55,008 nt of DNA, taken from contig NZ_JAHYXK010000020.1 in assembly GCF_019443125.1 (NCBI RefSeq), positions 1 to 55,008 on the forward strand. The letters are read 5' to 3'. Source of the DNA: Pontibacter aydingkolensis (lineage in GTDB: Bacteria > Bacteroidota > Bacteroidia > Cytophagales > Hymenobacteraceae). The translations under genes and the position numbers were made by a program. Positions 34,168-43,080 of the stretch are shown piece by piece (position 1 is the first letter of the stretch; each line of letters opens with the position of its first letter). The notes beneath the pieces were generated by a model that was given only the letters and a program-made list of their open reading frames with translations, was not told where the DNA came from and did not search any database.

Positions 34168-35118
34168 CTACTTTCCAACAGCTGTAGTGCCCACAGGCGG
34201 GATAACCAAGCCGTCGCCTCTCTTTTTGCGGCCCCTCAGGTTCAGGTTGTAAATGATCACCGAGATAAAAATGATCACATAAGCAGTCACTTTTGTTGGG
34301 GTTGTCTCTTCTCCAAAGTATAAAAAAGCCATCACAAAGTTCAGGATCGGGTTAATGTACATCAGGATGCCAATGGTGCCGGAGGTAAGCTCCTTTAAAG
34401 CATAGAGGTTAAGGAAAAGCGGCAGCACGGTAAAAGCAGCACTCAGCATCACAATGTTTAGGTAAAAGTCAGAACCCATGGACATAGTGGCTCCCTCGCT
34501 GAAAAAAGTATAAAAAGGCCCGATAAACGTAAAGGAGAGCAACAGCTGTAGCGTGAGCAGCACAATCTTGTCATAAACCTTTAGTATGCGCTGCGTGATC
34601 AGGTAAAAAGCGTAGCTCAGAGCAATAAGCAAGCTAAACAGCAAACTGGTTATCTCGCCGGATCCTATTAGTGCGCAACTCACGGCACTAAGCCCGATAG
34701 CGATCCATTGGTTCAGGCGCAGTTCTTCTTTTAATAGTATAAAGCCAAGCACTGCAGTTATAATAGGGCAGAGCAGGTAAGAAAAAGAGCCTGTTTGTAT
34801 GTTAATGTGGTTGATTACATAAATAAACGACAGCCAGTTAACCGTTAGCAGCGCCCCACCCAGGAAAGTATAAAGTATAAACTTATGCCTGTCTTTTGGT
34901 TCGCCGTCCTTTACCAAAGTATAAGTGCCTTTAACCTGCTTCTTCCTGAACAGTAAACAAATTAGCAGCAGCAACGCCACCGACAACGCAACCCTGAAGT
35001 ATAAAATCTGTCCGCTGGGATATGCAGCCAGTGCTTTAAGTGGAAAAGGGATAAACCCCCAGATGATAAAAGCGGCCAGGCCCGCTGCGTAGTATGGTTT
35101 TTTGTTAACGGTATCCAA
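34168..35118 (-). CDS. rarD: EamA-family transporter, RarD type
   Basis: A 316 aa inner-membrane protein with ten helices. The opening YYAAGLAAFIIWGFIPFPLKAL and the segments GQILYFRVALSVALLLLICL, NINIQTGSFSYLLCPIITAVLGFILLKEEL and LTSGTIGILMYINPILNFVMAFLYFGE are characteristic of RarD proteins (chloramphenicol-sensitivity family), a subgroup of the DMT superfamily. The family name fits well. The transported compound is unknown. A TACCTTTG match to the -7 consensus lies 20 bp upstream on the minus strand, without a clear -33 partner. Confidence 0.85.
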   Translation of the reverse strand: MDTVNKKPYYAAGLAAFIIWGFIPFPLKALAAYPSGQILYFRVALSVALLLLICLLFRKKQVKGTYTLVKDGEPKDRHKFILYTFLGGALLTVNWLSFIYVINHINIQTGSFSYLLCPIITAVLGFILLKEELRLNQWIAIGLSAVSCALIGSGEITSLLFSLLIALSYAFYLITQRILKVYDKIVLLTLQLLLSFTFIGPFYTFFSEGATMSMGSDFYLNIVMLSAAFTVLPLFLNLYALKELTSGTIGILMYINPILNFVMAFLYFGEETTPTKVTAYVIIFISVIIYNLNLRGRKKRGDGLVIPPVGTTAVGK

Positions 35119-35176
35119 AATCTAAAAATAAACTGCGCAAAGGTACAGATTGTTGATTGGTTAAAATGTTAAATGG

Positions 35177-35285
35177 CCATCTAAAAATCTAAATTCCCTT
35201 AACTTTCAAAATCACCTAAACATCCTAAACCTCTCTAACTCTCTACCTTTTTAACTTTCTAACTTTACAACTCTCCCCTATCTTT
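35177..35285 (+). other. 109 nt tract without any G on the plus strand
   Basis: From 35177 to 35285 the plus strand contains only A, C and T, with iterated CTCTCTAACT and TTTAACTTTCTAACTTT words. It ends at TATCTTTG, a match to the -7 consensus (35279-35286), 23 bp before the murF-alr ATG. As RNA it would be unstructured. The function is unknown. Confidence 0.8.
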
Positions 35286-35308
35286 GATAAAAGTATAAAC
35301 CCCTTACC

Positions 35309-37768
35309 ATGCTTACGTTCGAACAGCTTGCTACAGTAATCAATGGAGTGCTTGTGCAGTTTGTGCAGCCACTGCCTGTAGTACATTTACTTACCGACAG
35401 CCGAAAGCTATCGCAGCCGGCAGGCACTCTGTTTTTTGCCATTAAAGGGAAGTATAACGACGGGCACCAGTACCTGGAGCAATTGTATGTACAGGGGGTA
35501 AGGCAATTTGTGATAGAGCAGGGCAGGGCAGAAGATCTTCGTTGCAGCTATCCGGATGCAAATATTTTGCAGGTGCAAAACGCGCTGGAGGCACTGCAGG
35601 CGCTGGCTGCCTGGCACCGGGCACAGTTTCATATTCCAGTTGTCGGCATTACGGGCAGCAACGGTAAAACGATTGTAAAAGAATGGCTGGCGCAGCTCCT
35701 GAGCCCGGATGAGCTGGTAGTAAAGAGCCCGCGCAGCTATAACTCGCAATTAGGCGTACCGCTGAGTGTGTGGCAACTGGAGCCAAACCACACGCTGGCT
35801 ATTTTTGAGGCCGGTATCTCGCAACCCGGCGAAATGCAGAAACTACAGCTCATAATTCAGCCTACCATCGGCATCTTTACAAATATCGGGAGTGCCCACA
35901 ACGAAGGCTTTAGCTCGCTGCAGCAAAAAGTGGAGGAAAAGCTGAAACTCTTTTCTGGCGTAGAACTGCTGTTTTATTGCTCCGATTACCAGGAGATACA
36001 CGGCGCCGTAGAAAAGCAAAGTATAAAAACTTTTACCTGGGGCCGAAATCGCAAAGATGCCGACCTTTTTATAAACTCAATTACAACTGCCGGCCACGAA
36101 ACTATAGTAGTTTATACTTACCAGGGCAATACACAAAGGGTTTCCATCCCTTTCACCGACGATGCCTCTATAGAGAATGCACTTCACTGCCTGGCTTTTT
36201 TGTCTCAACGAGGCGTTTCGTTAGCCGTGATGCAGGACAGGCTGGATAAGCTCCAACCCATAGCCATGCGCCTGGAGATGAAAGAGGCCATTAATGGTTG
36301 CTACCTTATAGACGATACGTACAATAATGACCTAGGAGGCCTCGCAATTGCATTAGGTCTGCTGGCAAACCAACCGCGGCGCGGCAAGCGTACTGTTATA
36401 CTTTCTGATCTGCTGGAGTCTGGCCTGGCAGAAGAAAAACTTTACAGCAAAGTGGCAGAGCTGGTGCAGGCGCATAGTGTAGAACGTCTTATTGCCATAG
36501 GGCTGGTTATCAGCAAGTATAAAAGCCTGTTTGGTTTGCCTGCCGAGTTCCATCCTTCTACAGGTGAGTTTTTACAACATTTTTCAGCTGACGATTTCAG
36601 GAATGAGGTTATACTTGTAAAAGGCGCGCGGGTATTTGAGTTTGAAAAGATTGTGCATGCGTTTCAGCAAAAGGTGCATGGCACGGTGCTGGAGGTAAAT
36701 CTGGATGCACTGGTACACAACCTAAACTACTACCGCTCCAGGCTAAACCCGGGCACTAAACTAATGGTAATGGTAAAAGCCTTTGCCTATGGTAGCGGTA
36801 GTTTTGAAGTAGCTAACCTGCTGCAGTTCCATAGGGTTGATTATCTGGCTGTAGCCTATGCTGATGAAGGTGTAACGCTACGCGAGCACGGAATTACACT
36901 GCCTATTATGGTCATGAATCCTTCGCCGGATAGTTTTGCCAAGATCAAACAATATAACCTGGAACCCGAAATTTATTCGCTGGAGTTGCTGCAGGCATTG
37001 CTGCAAACAGCCGAGGCCGGCGCAAAGTATAAAATCCACCTGAAGCTGGACACAGGTATGCACCGCCTGGGTTTTGTAGAAGAAGACTTCGACGCTTTGT
37101 TTGACTTGTTGCAAGATTACCCACAAGTACAGGTAACCAGCGCTTTTAGTCACCTTGCCGGTGCCGACGAGGCCTTGCACAACGATTTCTCGCAGCAGCA
37201 GATCGCCACTTTTAGAAGTATGGCTACAGAGATGGAGGCACGGCTAGGTTATAAAGTCATCAAACACATATTAAACTCTGCAGGCATTGTTCGTTTTCCG
37301 GAGCACCAGCTGGATATGGCCAGGCTCGGTATAGGGCTTTACGGTGTAGAGGCTTCAGGCTCTGAGCAGGAGGCACTACGTTCGGTAAGTATACTTAAAA
37401 CCACCGTATCGCAGGTTAAAAGTATAAAACAGGGCGATACCGTTGGCTATAGCCGCAAAGGCATCGCCGCTACCGACATGACTATTGCCACCATAGCCAT
37501 TGGCTATGCCGACGGCTACGACAGGCGTTTCAGCAATGGCATAGGAGAGGTGCTGATAAACGGCCATCGCTGTCCTGTTATTGGCAATGTGTGCATGGAT
37601 ATGTGCATGGTAGATGTAACTGACCTTGATGTAAAAGCCGGCGACGAAGTTATACTTTTCGGCCCGCAGCTAACACTGGTAGAGTTGGCGCAACGCATCG
37701 GCACTATTCCGTACGAGTTGCTAACCAATGTGAGCACACGCGTGAAGCGGGTATTTTATGCGCAGTAG
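35309..37768 (+). CDS. murF-alr: bifunctional MurF / alanine racemase
   Basis: An 819 aa fusion. The N-terminal ~450 residues are MurF (adds D-Ala-D-Ala to the UDP-MurNAc tripeptide), with the ATP loop GITGSNGKT (about 113-121) and the YNSQLGVPLSVW substrate region. Residues from about 465 are alanine racemase, with PLP lysine K490 in VMVKAFAYGSG, IGYADGYDRRFSNG, and the tyrosine-bearing TVGYSRKG region for the second catalytic base. Linking D-alanine production to its use in wall precursors is a known Bacteroidota arrangement. The glycine-lysine loop and both active sites look intact. Confidence 0.95.
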   Translation: MLTFEQLATVINGVLVQFVQPLPVVHLLTDSRKLSQPAGTLFFAIKGKYNDGHQYLEQLYVQGVRQFVIEQGRAEDLRCSYPDANILQVQNALEALQALAAWHRAQFHIPVVGITGSNGKTIVKEWLAQLLSPDELVVKSPRSYNSQLGVPLSVWQLEPNHTLAIFEAGISQPGEMQKLQLIIQPTIGIFTNIGSAHNEGFSSLQQKVEEKLKLFSGVELLFYCSDYQEIHGAVEKQSIKTFTWGRNRKDADLFINSITTAGHETIVVYTYQGNTQRVSIPFTDDASIENALHCLAFLSQRGVSLAVMQDRLDKLQPIAMRLEMKEAINGCYLIDDTYNNDLGGLAIALGLLANQPRRGKRTVILSDLLESGLAEEKLYSKVAELVQAHSVERLIAIGLVISKYKSLFGLPAEFHPSTGEFLQHFSADDFRNEVILVKGARVFEFEKIVHAFQQKVHGTVLEVNLDALVHNLNYYRSRLNPGTKLMVMVKAFAYGSGSFEVANLLQFHRVDYLAVAYADEGVTLREHGITLPIMVMNPSPDSFAKIKQYNLEPEIYSLELLQALLQTAEAGAKYKIHLKLDTGMHRLGFVEEDFDALFDLLQDYPQVQVTSAFSHLAGADEALHNDFSQQQIATFRSMATEMEARLGYKVIKHILNSAGIVRFPEHQLDMARLGIGLYGVEASGSEQEALRSVSILKTTVSQVKSIKQGDTVGYSRKGIAATDMTIATIAIGYADGYDRRFSNGIGEVLINGHRCPVIGNVCMDMCMVDVTDLDVKAGDEVILFGPQLTLVELAQRIGTIPYELLTNVSTRVKRVFYAQ

Positions 37769-38009
37769 GGTTTGATTGCTAAATTGCTCTGTTGCTTAAT
37801 GGTTGGCTAAAAATACCTTTAATACATCACTAGTAAAGATTGTAGCAACTTTTAAGTTATTAGATACTCTCAATTGTTTGGTGCTTAGTGGTTAGCAATC
37901 AGTTATTTAACAATTAAGCAATTCAAGCAGACTAAATCTTTTGCTTTAAAGTTGAACACCTTGTAACTTGCAGTTGTTTATAAACAGTCTAAATAAAGAG
38001 AGGCAAGAG

Positions 38010-38261
38010 GTGCAACATAAACCAGAAGAGCATAAAGGCCGCAGAAGTGTGCGGGACTTAAAGATAGGAGAAGGCGGTATAATCTGTTGCCTCCAGGACC
38101 CTGAAATGGGCCTAAAGCTGCTGGAAATGGGTTGCATACCTGGTACAGAAGTAAAACTTAACAGCCGTGCCCCTTTCGGAGACCCGATCACCATCATTGT
38201 AAATGATTACACGCTCTCTCTGAGATTAGACGAAGCCGAAACGATTTTGCTTAAGCAGTAA
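38010..38261 (+). CDS. feoA: FeoA ferrous iron transport protein
   Basis: An 83 aa SH3-like FeoA protein. The pattern is SVRDLKIGEGGIICCLQDPE, KLLEMGCIPGTEVKLNSRAP, GDPITIIVNDYTLSLRLDEA. No ATG exists in the right place. GTG at 38010 is chosen because a purine-rich AGAGAGG lies 7-8 bases upstream. A TTG at 37968 would add 14 residues. It is directly followed (9 bp) by feoB, the permease it assists. Confidence 0.88.
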   Translation: MQHKPEEHKGRRSVRDLKIGEGGIICCLQDPEMGLKLLEMGCIPGTEVKLNSRAPFGDPITIIVNDYTLSLRLDEAETILLKQ

Positions 38262-38270
38262 CTCAAGTAC

Positions 38271-40424
38271 ATGACTGTAACTACCCAGCCTGAAGTAATA
38301 AGGCCCGAAAAAGCTACTGTAAGCCATACTATGGCTAAAATTGCTTTAATAGGTAACCCAAATTCAGGTAAAACATCTCTTTTTAACCAGCTTACCGGCC
38401 TTAACCAGAAGGTAGGAAATTTTCCGGGTGTTACAGTTGATAAAAAAACGGGTTATAGCCAGCTAACTCCGGGCCTGCGCGCCGAGATAATCGACTTACC
38501 CGGTACATACAGCCTATACCCAAAGTCGCTGGATGAGCGCGTGATTATAGACTTGCTTTATGATCCGGCATCTAAGCACTACCCCGATCTTGTAATTGTT
38601 ACCGCCGACGCATCAAACCTGAAGCGCAACCTGCTGCTATTCACGCAACTGGTAGACCTTAAAATACCTTCGGTGCTTGCCCTTAACATGGTGGATGTAG
38701 CAGAAAAAGAAGGCGTAAAGATTGATATACCGGCGTTGCAGCGAGAATTAGGGGTGCCTGTAATCCCGATGAATGCCCGCAAAGGCATAGGTGTGGCAGC
38801 CCTTAAAATCGTAATGACGCAGCAACTGGAGCCTTCCTCAGCTTCTTTCTTTGAGATTCCTGTGGAGCTTACGCCTTTGCTGCAAAGTATAAAAGCAAGG
38901 TTTTCGCTTACAAACGATTACCTGGCGCTGCATTATGCGCACCAGTATAAAAACCTCCGCTTCCTTTCCGAACAGGACCTAACCTGGCTCGACAAAGCGA
39001 TAGAGGAAAGTAGTTTTAAATCTAATACCTTACAAGCCAACGAGACCATAGAGCGATACACACGCATAAATGAGCTGTTGTTGGATGTAGTACGTGTGGA
39101 GAAGGCAACCAAGGACGAAAAGTTCAGTAACCGCCTGGACCAGGTGCTAACGCACAAAGTGTTCGGCTACCTGATTTTCTTCACCATCCTTTTCTTCATC
39201 TTCCAGGCTATTTTTGAGTGGGCCAGCTACCCCATGGATCTGATAGACGAGGGAATTGCCGGTTTAAACGGATTGATCCAAAGTAACTTTAGTGGCCCGT
39301 TAATTAACCTGCTTACCGAAGGCGTAATTGCCGGCCTTGGCGGTGTGTTGATCTTTATTCCACAGATTGCCATACTCTTTGCCTTTATTGCCATACTTGA
39401 GGAAACAGGCTATATGGCCCGCGTTACCTTCATGATGGACAAGATCATGCGTAAGTTTGGCCTAAATGGTAAAAGTGTAGTGCCGCTTATATCTGGTGTA
39501 GCCTGTGCAGTGCCAGCTGTAATGTCTGCGCGTACTATCGAGAACTGGAAAGACCGGATGATCACCATCTTTGTAACGCCTCTGATGAGCTGCTCTGCAC
39601 GTATTCCGGTTTATACTGTATTAATTGCGCTGGTTGTGCCTGAGAAGTACTACCTGGGTTTCCTGAATCTGCAGGGTCTTGTGCTGATGGGCTTATACTT
39701 GATCGGGTTTCTGGCGGCTATTTTCTCTGCGCTGTTGCTAAAAGTTATACTTAAAGCCAGAGAGCGCAGCTACTTTATCATGGAATTCCCGGTTTATAAA
39801 ATGCCTCGCTGGAAAAATGTAGGCCTTACCATTATAGAGAAATCAAAGACCTTTGTGCTTGAGGCCGGTAAAGTAATTGTGGCAGTATCTATTATACTTT
39901 GGGTGCTTGCCTCTTACGGGCCGGGTAATAACTTTGAGATAGCAGAGCAAAGGGCATTAGCAGAGGCAGAGCAAGGCAGCCTTAACGAGGTTCAAACAGA
40001 GAACCTTGTTGCTTCCCATCAATTAGAGTCTTCTTACGCCGGAATTATCGGCCGCACCATGGAGCCGGTTATAAAGCCATTAGGTTACGATTGGAAGATC
40101 GGGATCGCTTTATTGACATCATTTGCTGCCCGAGAGGTGTTTGTCGGTACCATGTCAACGATTTATAGTATAGGAGACGAAGAGAACGTTTCTACTATCA
40201 AAGAGAAACTCACAACAGTGAAGGATGACAAGGGAGAGCCGTTTTTTACACCTGCTCGCAGTTTCTCGCTGATGATCTTCTACCTGTTTGCCATGCAATG
40301 CGTGAGCACCTTGGCCATCGTGCGCCGCGAAACCAAAAGCTGGATGTGGCCTCTGGCACAGTTGCTCTACATGACCGGCCTGGCTTATGTTATGGCTTAC
40401 ATTACGTATACTATTTTTAGCTGA
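38271..40424 (+). CDS. feoB: FeoB ferrous iron transporter
   Basis: A 717 aa inner-membrane GTP-dependent Fe(II) transporter. The N-terminal G domain has G1 GNPNSGKTS (28-36), G2 around FPGVTVDKKTG, G3 DLPGTYSL, and NMVD for G4. After a helical linker come the membrane repeats with the conserved cysteine region PLISGVACAVPAVMSARTI and TPLMSCSARIPVYTVLI, and the late motif FAAREVFVGTMSTIYS. The ATG at 38331 (codon 21) could also be the start. It forms an operon with feoA. A long cytoplasmic tail is absent, as in many Bacteroidota. Confidence 0.95.
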   Translation: MTVTTQPEVIRPEKATVSHTMAKIALIGNPNSGKTSLFNQLTGLNQKVGNFPGVTVDKKTGYSQLTPGLRAEIIDLPGTYSLYPKSLDERVIIDLLYDPASKHYPDLVIVTADASNLKRNLLLFTQLVDLKIPSVLALNMVDVAEKEGVKIDIPALQRELGVPVIPMNARKGIGVAALKIVMTQQLEPSSASFFEIPVELTPLLQSIKARFSLTNDYLALHYAHQYKNLRFLSEQDLTWLDKAIEESSFKSNTLQANETIERYTRINELLLDVVRVEKATKDEKFSNRLDQVLTHKVFGYLIFFTILFFIFQAIFEWASYPMDLIDEGIAGLNGLIQSNFSGPLINLLTEGVIAGLGGVLIFIPQIAILFAFIAILEETGYMARVTFMMDKIMRKFGLNGKSVVPLISGVACAVPAVMSARTIENWKDRMITIFVTPLMSCSARIPVYTVLIALVVPEKYYLGFLNLQGLVLMGLYLIGFLAAIFSALLLKVILKARERSYFIMEFPVYKMPRWKNVGLTIIEKSKTFVLEAGKVIVAVSIILWVLASYGPGNNFEIAEQRALAEAEQGSLNEVQTENLVASHQLESSYAGIIGRTMEPVIKPLGYDWKIGIALLTSFAAREVFVGTMSTIYSIGDEENVSTIKEKLTTVKDDKGEPFFTPARSFSLMIFYLFAMQCVSTLAIVRRETKSWMWPLAQLLYMTGLAYVMAYITYTIFS

Positions 40425-40425
40425 T

Positions 40426-40564
40426 TTACTTTCTGCCTTTCAATGTGCTCTTTATGGTATCCAATGTGGGTGCATGCTTTCCGTATTTATTTTTTCTGCT
40501 GTCTTCTTCAAGGCCTTTTTCTTTTGGCTTAAGGTAGTCAGCCTTTTTATGTAGATCTTCTTTA
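40426..40564 (-). pseudogene. possible gene remnant downstream of feoB
   Basis: On the minus strand a frame of about 44 codons (ADYLKPKEKGLEEDSRKNKY, then HAPTLDTIKSTLKGRK and a stop at 40426-40428) reads like protein. It ends one base from the feoB stop. There is no start codon before a MITE-like element begins at 40565, and no continuation is found beyond the element. It may be the tail of a small protein gene cut by the insertion. A chance open frame cannot be excluded. Confidence 0.3.
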
Positions 40565-40725
40565 GAGGCTGTTTTGAATTTATTCGTTTGGCTGCAAAGT
40601 TGATTTTACGAAACCTGGCTTCGTCTCTTTTTCGCGCCATAGCGCTGCTATGCCACTCAAAAAGAGTCTCGCCAGAACCCTTAAAATCTCCTTTTCGCTT
40701 CCAATAATAAAATCAAAACAGCCTC
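40565..40725. mobile_element. MITE-like element, 161 bp
   Basis: Terminal inverted repeats of 20 bp with one mismatch, GAGGCTGTTTTGAATTTATT (40565-40584) and its near complement (40706-40725), are flanked by a TTA direct repeat (40562-40564 and 40726-40728). An internal palindrome centred on AGCGCT (about 40624-40670, arms CTCTTTTT/AAAAAGAG) fills the middle. There is no transposase. A three-base TNA duplication with GAGGC-type ends suggests mobilisation by an IS5-group transposase (inference). Confidence 0.75.
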
Positions 40726-40997
40726 TTAGTTTATTACTGTTTTGATTAGATTCCAGGCTGTAAAGATGCTATGGAAAGCTTGTTTCCTTCCTTTAAGTTT
40801 TTAGTAAAAGGCATTATTGTTTATCTTCTGGTAGTTAATTGGAAAAAGAAGAAATATAGTTGTTTGCAGAAGTCAAATGCAGAATACATATTTTAAAATA
40901 TTAATCATTAAATTGTAAAATTTGTAGTTTTTGGCTTTAAGTATGATTTCATATAGTTTTTTTTGTAGTTTAGTCAAAACATACTACTTTATACTAT

Positions 40998-42296
40998 ATG
41001 ATGGGAAAATATTTATATTGCTGCTTAATAAAACTATTATCTGGCATTCTTCTTTTACTAACTACTGAAGTTGCTACAGGGCAGATAGTTTATCCAATAG
41101 GGGGCGATAGATTTTCTCCTGTTACAAGCAAACTTTTTAATGAAGCTTACAACCCTTCCAAAGACTCATCGGCAGTTCCAGTTGTAGTTACAAGATTGAT
41201 CCGAGGCAGGGAGATTGATACTACCCCTTTGGCAAAAGAGTTTCCTAAGCACAAAATCCCTTATATCAAATTACCTGTTGCTCTTCCTGACCTTCAAGGC
41301 TATGCTGATACAGTAGCAGTACTGTGGTATCTGCGCAACCCATTAAGACCAAGCTCGGGAGTTATAAATGTGATGTTGATAGCACAGAAAAAGAATCAGG
41401 AGCTTGTATATTTTATAGACAGTAACAACAATAACAATTTCTTGGATGATGGTAAGCCTTTTCATTTTAAGCCAGAGGAAAAGCAAAAGGAAGTGGAGAT
41501 ATACGATAATCGGATAGGGGGGAGTGTGACTTTATTGCTGCACAACCTTATGCCTGTAAATACTCCGCTAGCACAGAAACACACACCTGAGGCAGAACAA
41601 AATAAAACAGGGCTAGAAAAAAAACAAGTATATAAGCCAAGAGCATTTGGGTTAATTTTTATTGGAGGGCTATCATCCGGTTCAGGCGATGCTTCTATGT
41701 TCTTCAGAGTAAAAAATCAGCCTGACTCCGATGAGCGAAATATGTCTTATCACTATACCGCTAAATACTTTGCATCTTTAAATACTAGCCTTGGTCTGGC
41801 GTTTTCGTTCCGCAACTTCTACATTGGCGGGAGTGGCAGCTACGAACTCTCACAAGTAGGAGAGCAAAACATGAGAGTCAGGTATGAGAAGGGAAGCGCA
41901 TATGTAAACCAGTTTCTTAATAATCAAGGCAGTTGGCCCTATACCCGCTTTAACTTTACTTTATTTACTGAGTATGATATACCTCTCAATAAAAAGTTGA
42001 GACTAACACCAATGGTATCCTATACCCGTTATGAATTGCTCACGGAGCAGCCGTTTACCTTCTCGGGAGCGGCAAAACTTAATGACTACTTCCATGACCG
42101 ATACGCTTACTCATATGGTGGAAAGGTAAAGTACGTGTTAACAGACCGATCTATGCTGTTTGTGGAGTTATATAAACGAGAAAACTTCTTTGATGCCAGC
42201 TCATATTTTTCAGACATTGAGGAAGGAAGCTTTAAAATGAGCTTAAAGCAAGTGTACGGAGGCGTTGGTATACAGGTGAGAGTAACTGATCTGTAG
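40998..42296 (+). CDS. outer-membrane protein of unknown function
   Basis: A 432 aa exported protein. The hydrophobic signal (about 8-26, LIKLLSGILLLLTTEVATG) ends before QIVYPIGG. The N-terminal half is soluble (FIDSNNNNNFLDDGKPFHFK resembles an EF-hand-like, calcium-binding type loop). The C-terminal half, from about 225, has barrel-like strands (GLAFSFRNFYIGGSGSYELS, PMVSYTRYELLTEQP, YSYGGKVKYVLTDRSMLFVE) and ends VRVTDL. No family is recognised. Base use is more A/T-rich than in neighbouring genes. It stands alone, with non-coding stretches of about 270 and 780 bp on either side (after the MITE and before susC1). Confidence 0.7.
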   Translation: MMGKYLYCCLIKLLSGILLLLTTEVATGQIVYPIGGDRFSPVTSKLFNEAYNPSKDSSAVPVVVTRLIRGREIDTTPLAKEFPKHKIPYIKLPVALPDLQGYADTVAVLWYLRNPLRPSSGVINVMLIAQKKNQELVYFIDSNNNNNFLDDGKPFHFKPEEKQKEVEIYDNRIGGSVTLLLHNLMPVNTPLAQKHTPEAEQNKTGLEKKQVYKPRAFGLIFIGGLSSGSGDASMFFRVKNQPDSDERNMSYHYTAKYFASLNTSLGLAFSFRNFYIGGSGSYELSQVGEQNMRVRYEKGSAYVNQFLNNQGSWPYTRFNFTLFTEYDIPLNKKLRLTPMVSYTRYELLTEQPFTFSGAAKLNDYFHDRYAYSYGGKVKYVLTDRSMLFVELYKRENFFDASSYFSDIEEGSFKMSLKQVYGGVGIQVRVTDL

Positions 42297-42538
42297 AAAG
42301 CTTGCCTGAATTTTAATGAAATCTTTAGACGGAGGCAGCCACTTATATTTTATAGCCGTATAAGAAGCAGCCATTCCAAAATATCTTCTGATACGCTTTT
42401 AAAGATGGTATTCTGCCTATTGCCATCCACTTGTGAATGAGGGTGATGCCTATGCTAAAGATGTGAGAATGGGGTACCGCATTTATTTTATTATTTAAGT
42501 GCCTTAAATAAGGAGAAAGGAAAAAAAGCAATAATTAT

Positions 42539-42678
42539 TTTGTTATACCCGTAAATATTCCTTAAAATTGACCCTCTCACCTTAAACAAAAAATATAATG
42601 GAAAGACTTATACCACTGATTGAGTCACTAAATTCTTACTGTCGCCCTGCTTATTCTTTTCTACTGGCGACTTCTTAA
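42539..42678 (+). promoter_or_regulatory. susC1 promoter, conserved start block and short leader ORF
   Basis: TTTG (42539-42542), 20 nt, TAAAATTG (42563-42570) form a near-consensus promoter. Five nucleotides on, the block TCTCACCTTAAACAAA (42575-42590) is shared with the other two susC leaders. A 26-codon ORF starts at 42598 (MERLIPLIESLNSYC...) and stops at 42678. The leader to the susC ATG would be about 500 nt. The remaining bases (42297-43080) show no other credible gene. Confidence 0.5.
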
Positions 42679-43080
42679 ATAATCTTTTAACTGAAGCCGG
42701 AATCCGGTTTGTACCCCCTCTTTAAGCAAAATTGCTTGAAGCTTTCATGCTTCTTTTGATTTTGGTTTAGAGATCTACTGCTCTACATTAACCGGTTTAG
42801 AAGCCATTAATAGGCTTGTTTTATCAGCATTACAGCTATTGGCAAAGTATAGGAGTAACAAATGATTTTGTAAACCATAATAATTTACATAAAATTTTGG
42901 ATCAGTAAAAGCGCATTAGTGAATGTAGCTACGCAAAACTGAAGGAGGTGATAATAGAGGTTAGTTAATCTCAAATAAAAATCAATAAGACTGTAAAACC
43001 CACTGTCGTCTGAGAACTGGCAGGATAATAAAAGGCAATACCTTAATCTAATTTAATAAAAACCTATAACAGACAGCGCA

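Noticed and set aside
37770..37966. Inverted TTGCTTAATGGTT / AACAATTAAGCAA words before feoA as an iron-responsive operator
   Set aside because: The words are A/T-rich and resemble common intergenic TTGTTAATTG sequence elsewhere in the window (28621-28655, 35148-35170). No Fur or DtxR-like box could be supported.
40452..40640. 62-codon minus-strand basic ORF (MARKRDEARF...)
   Set aside because: Its start lies within the MITE-like element and its frame leaves the more protein-like neighbouring frame. Taken as chance.
42343..42531. 62-codon minus-strand ORF upstream of susC1
   Set aside because: No recognisable domain, A/T-rich, no promoter or terminator. It may be a decayed fragment but this cannot be supported.
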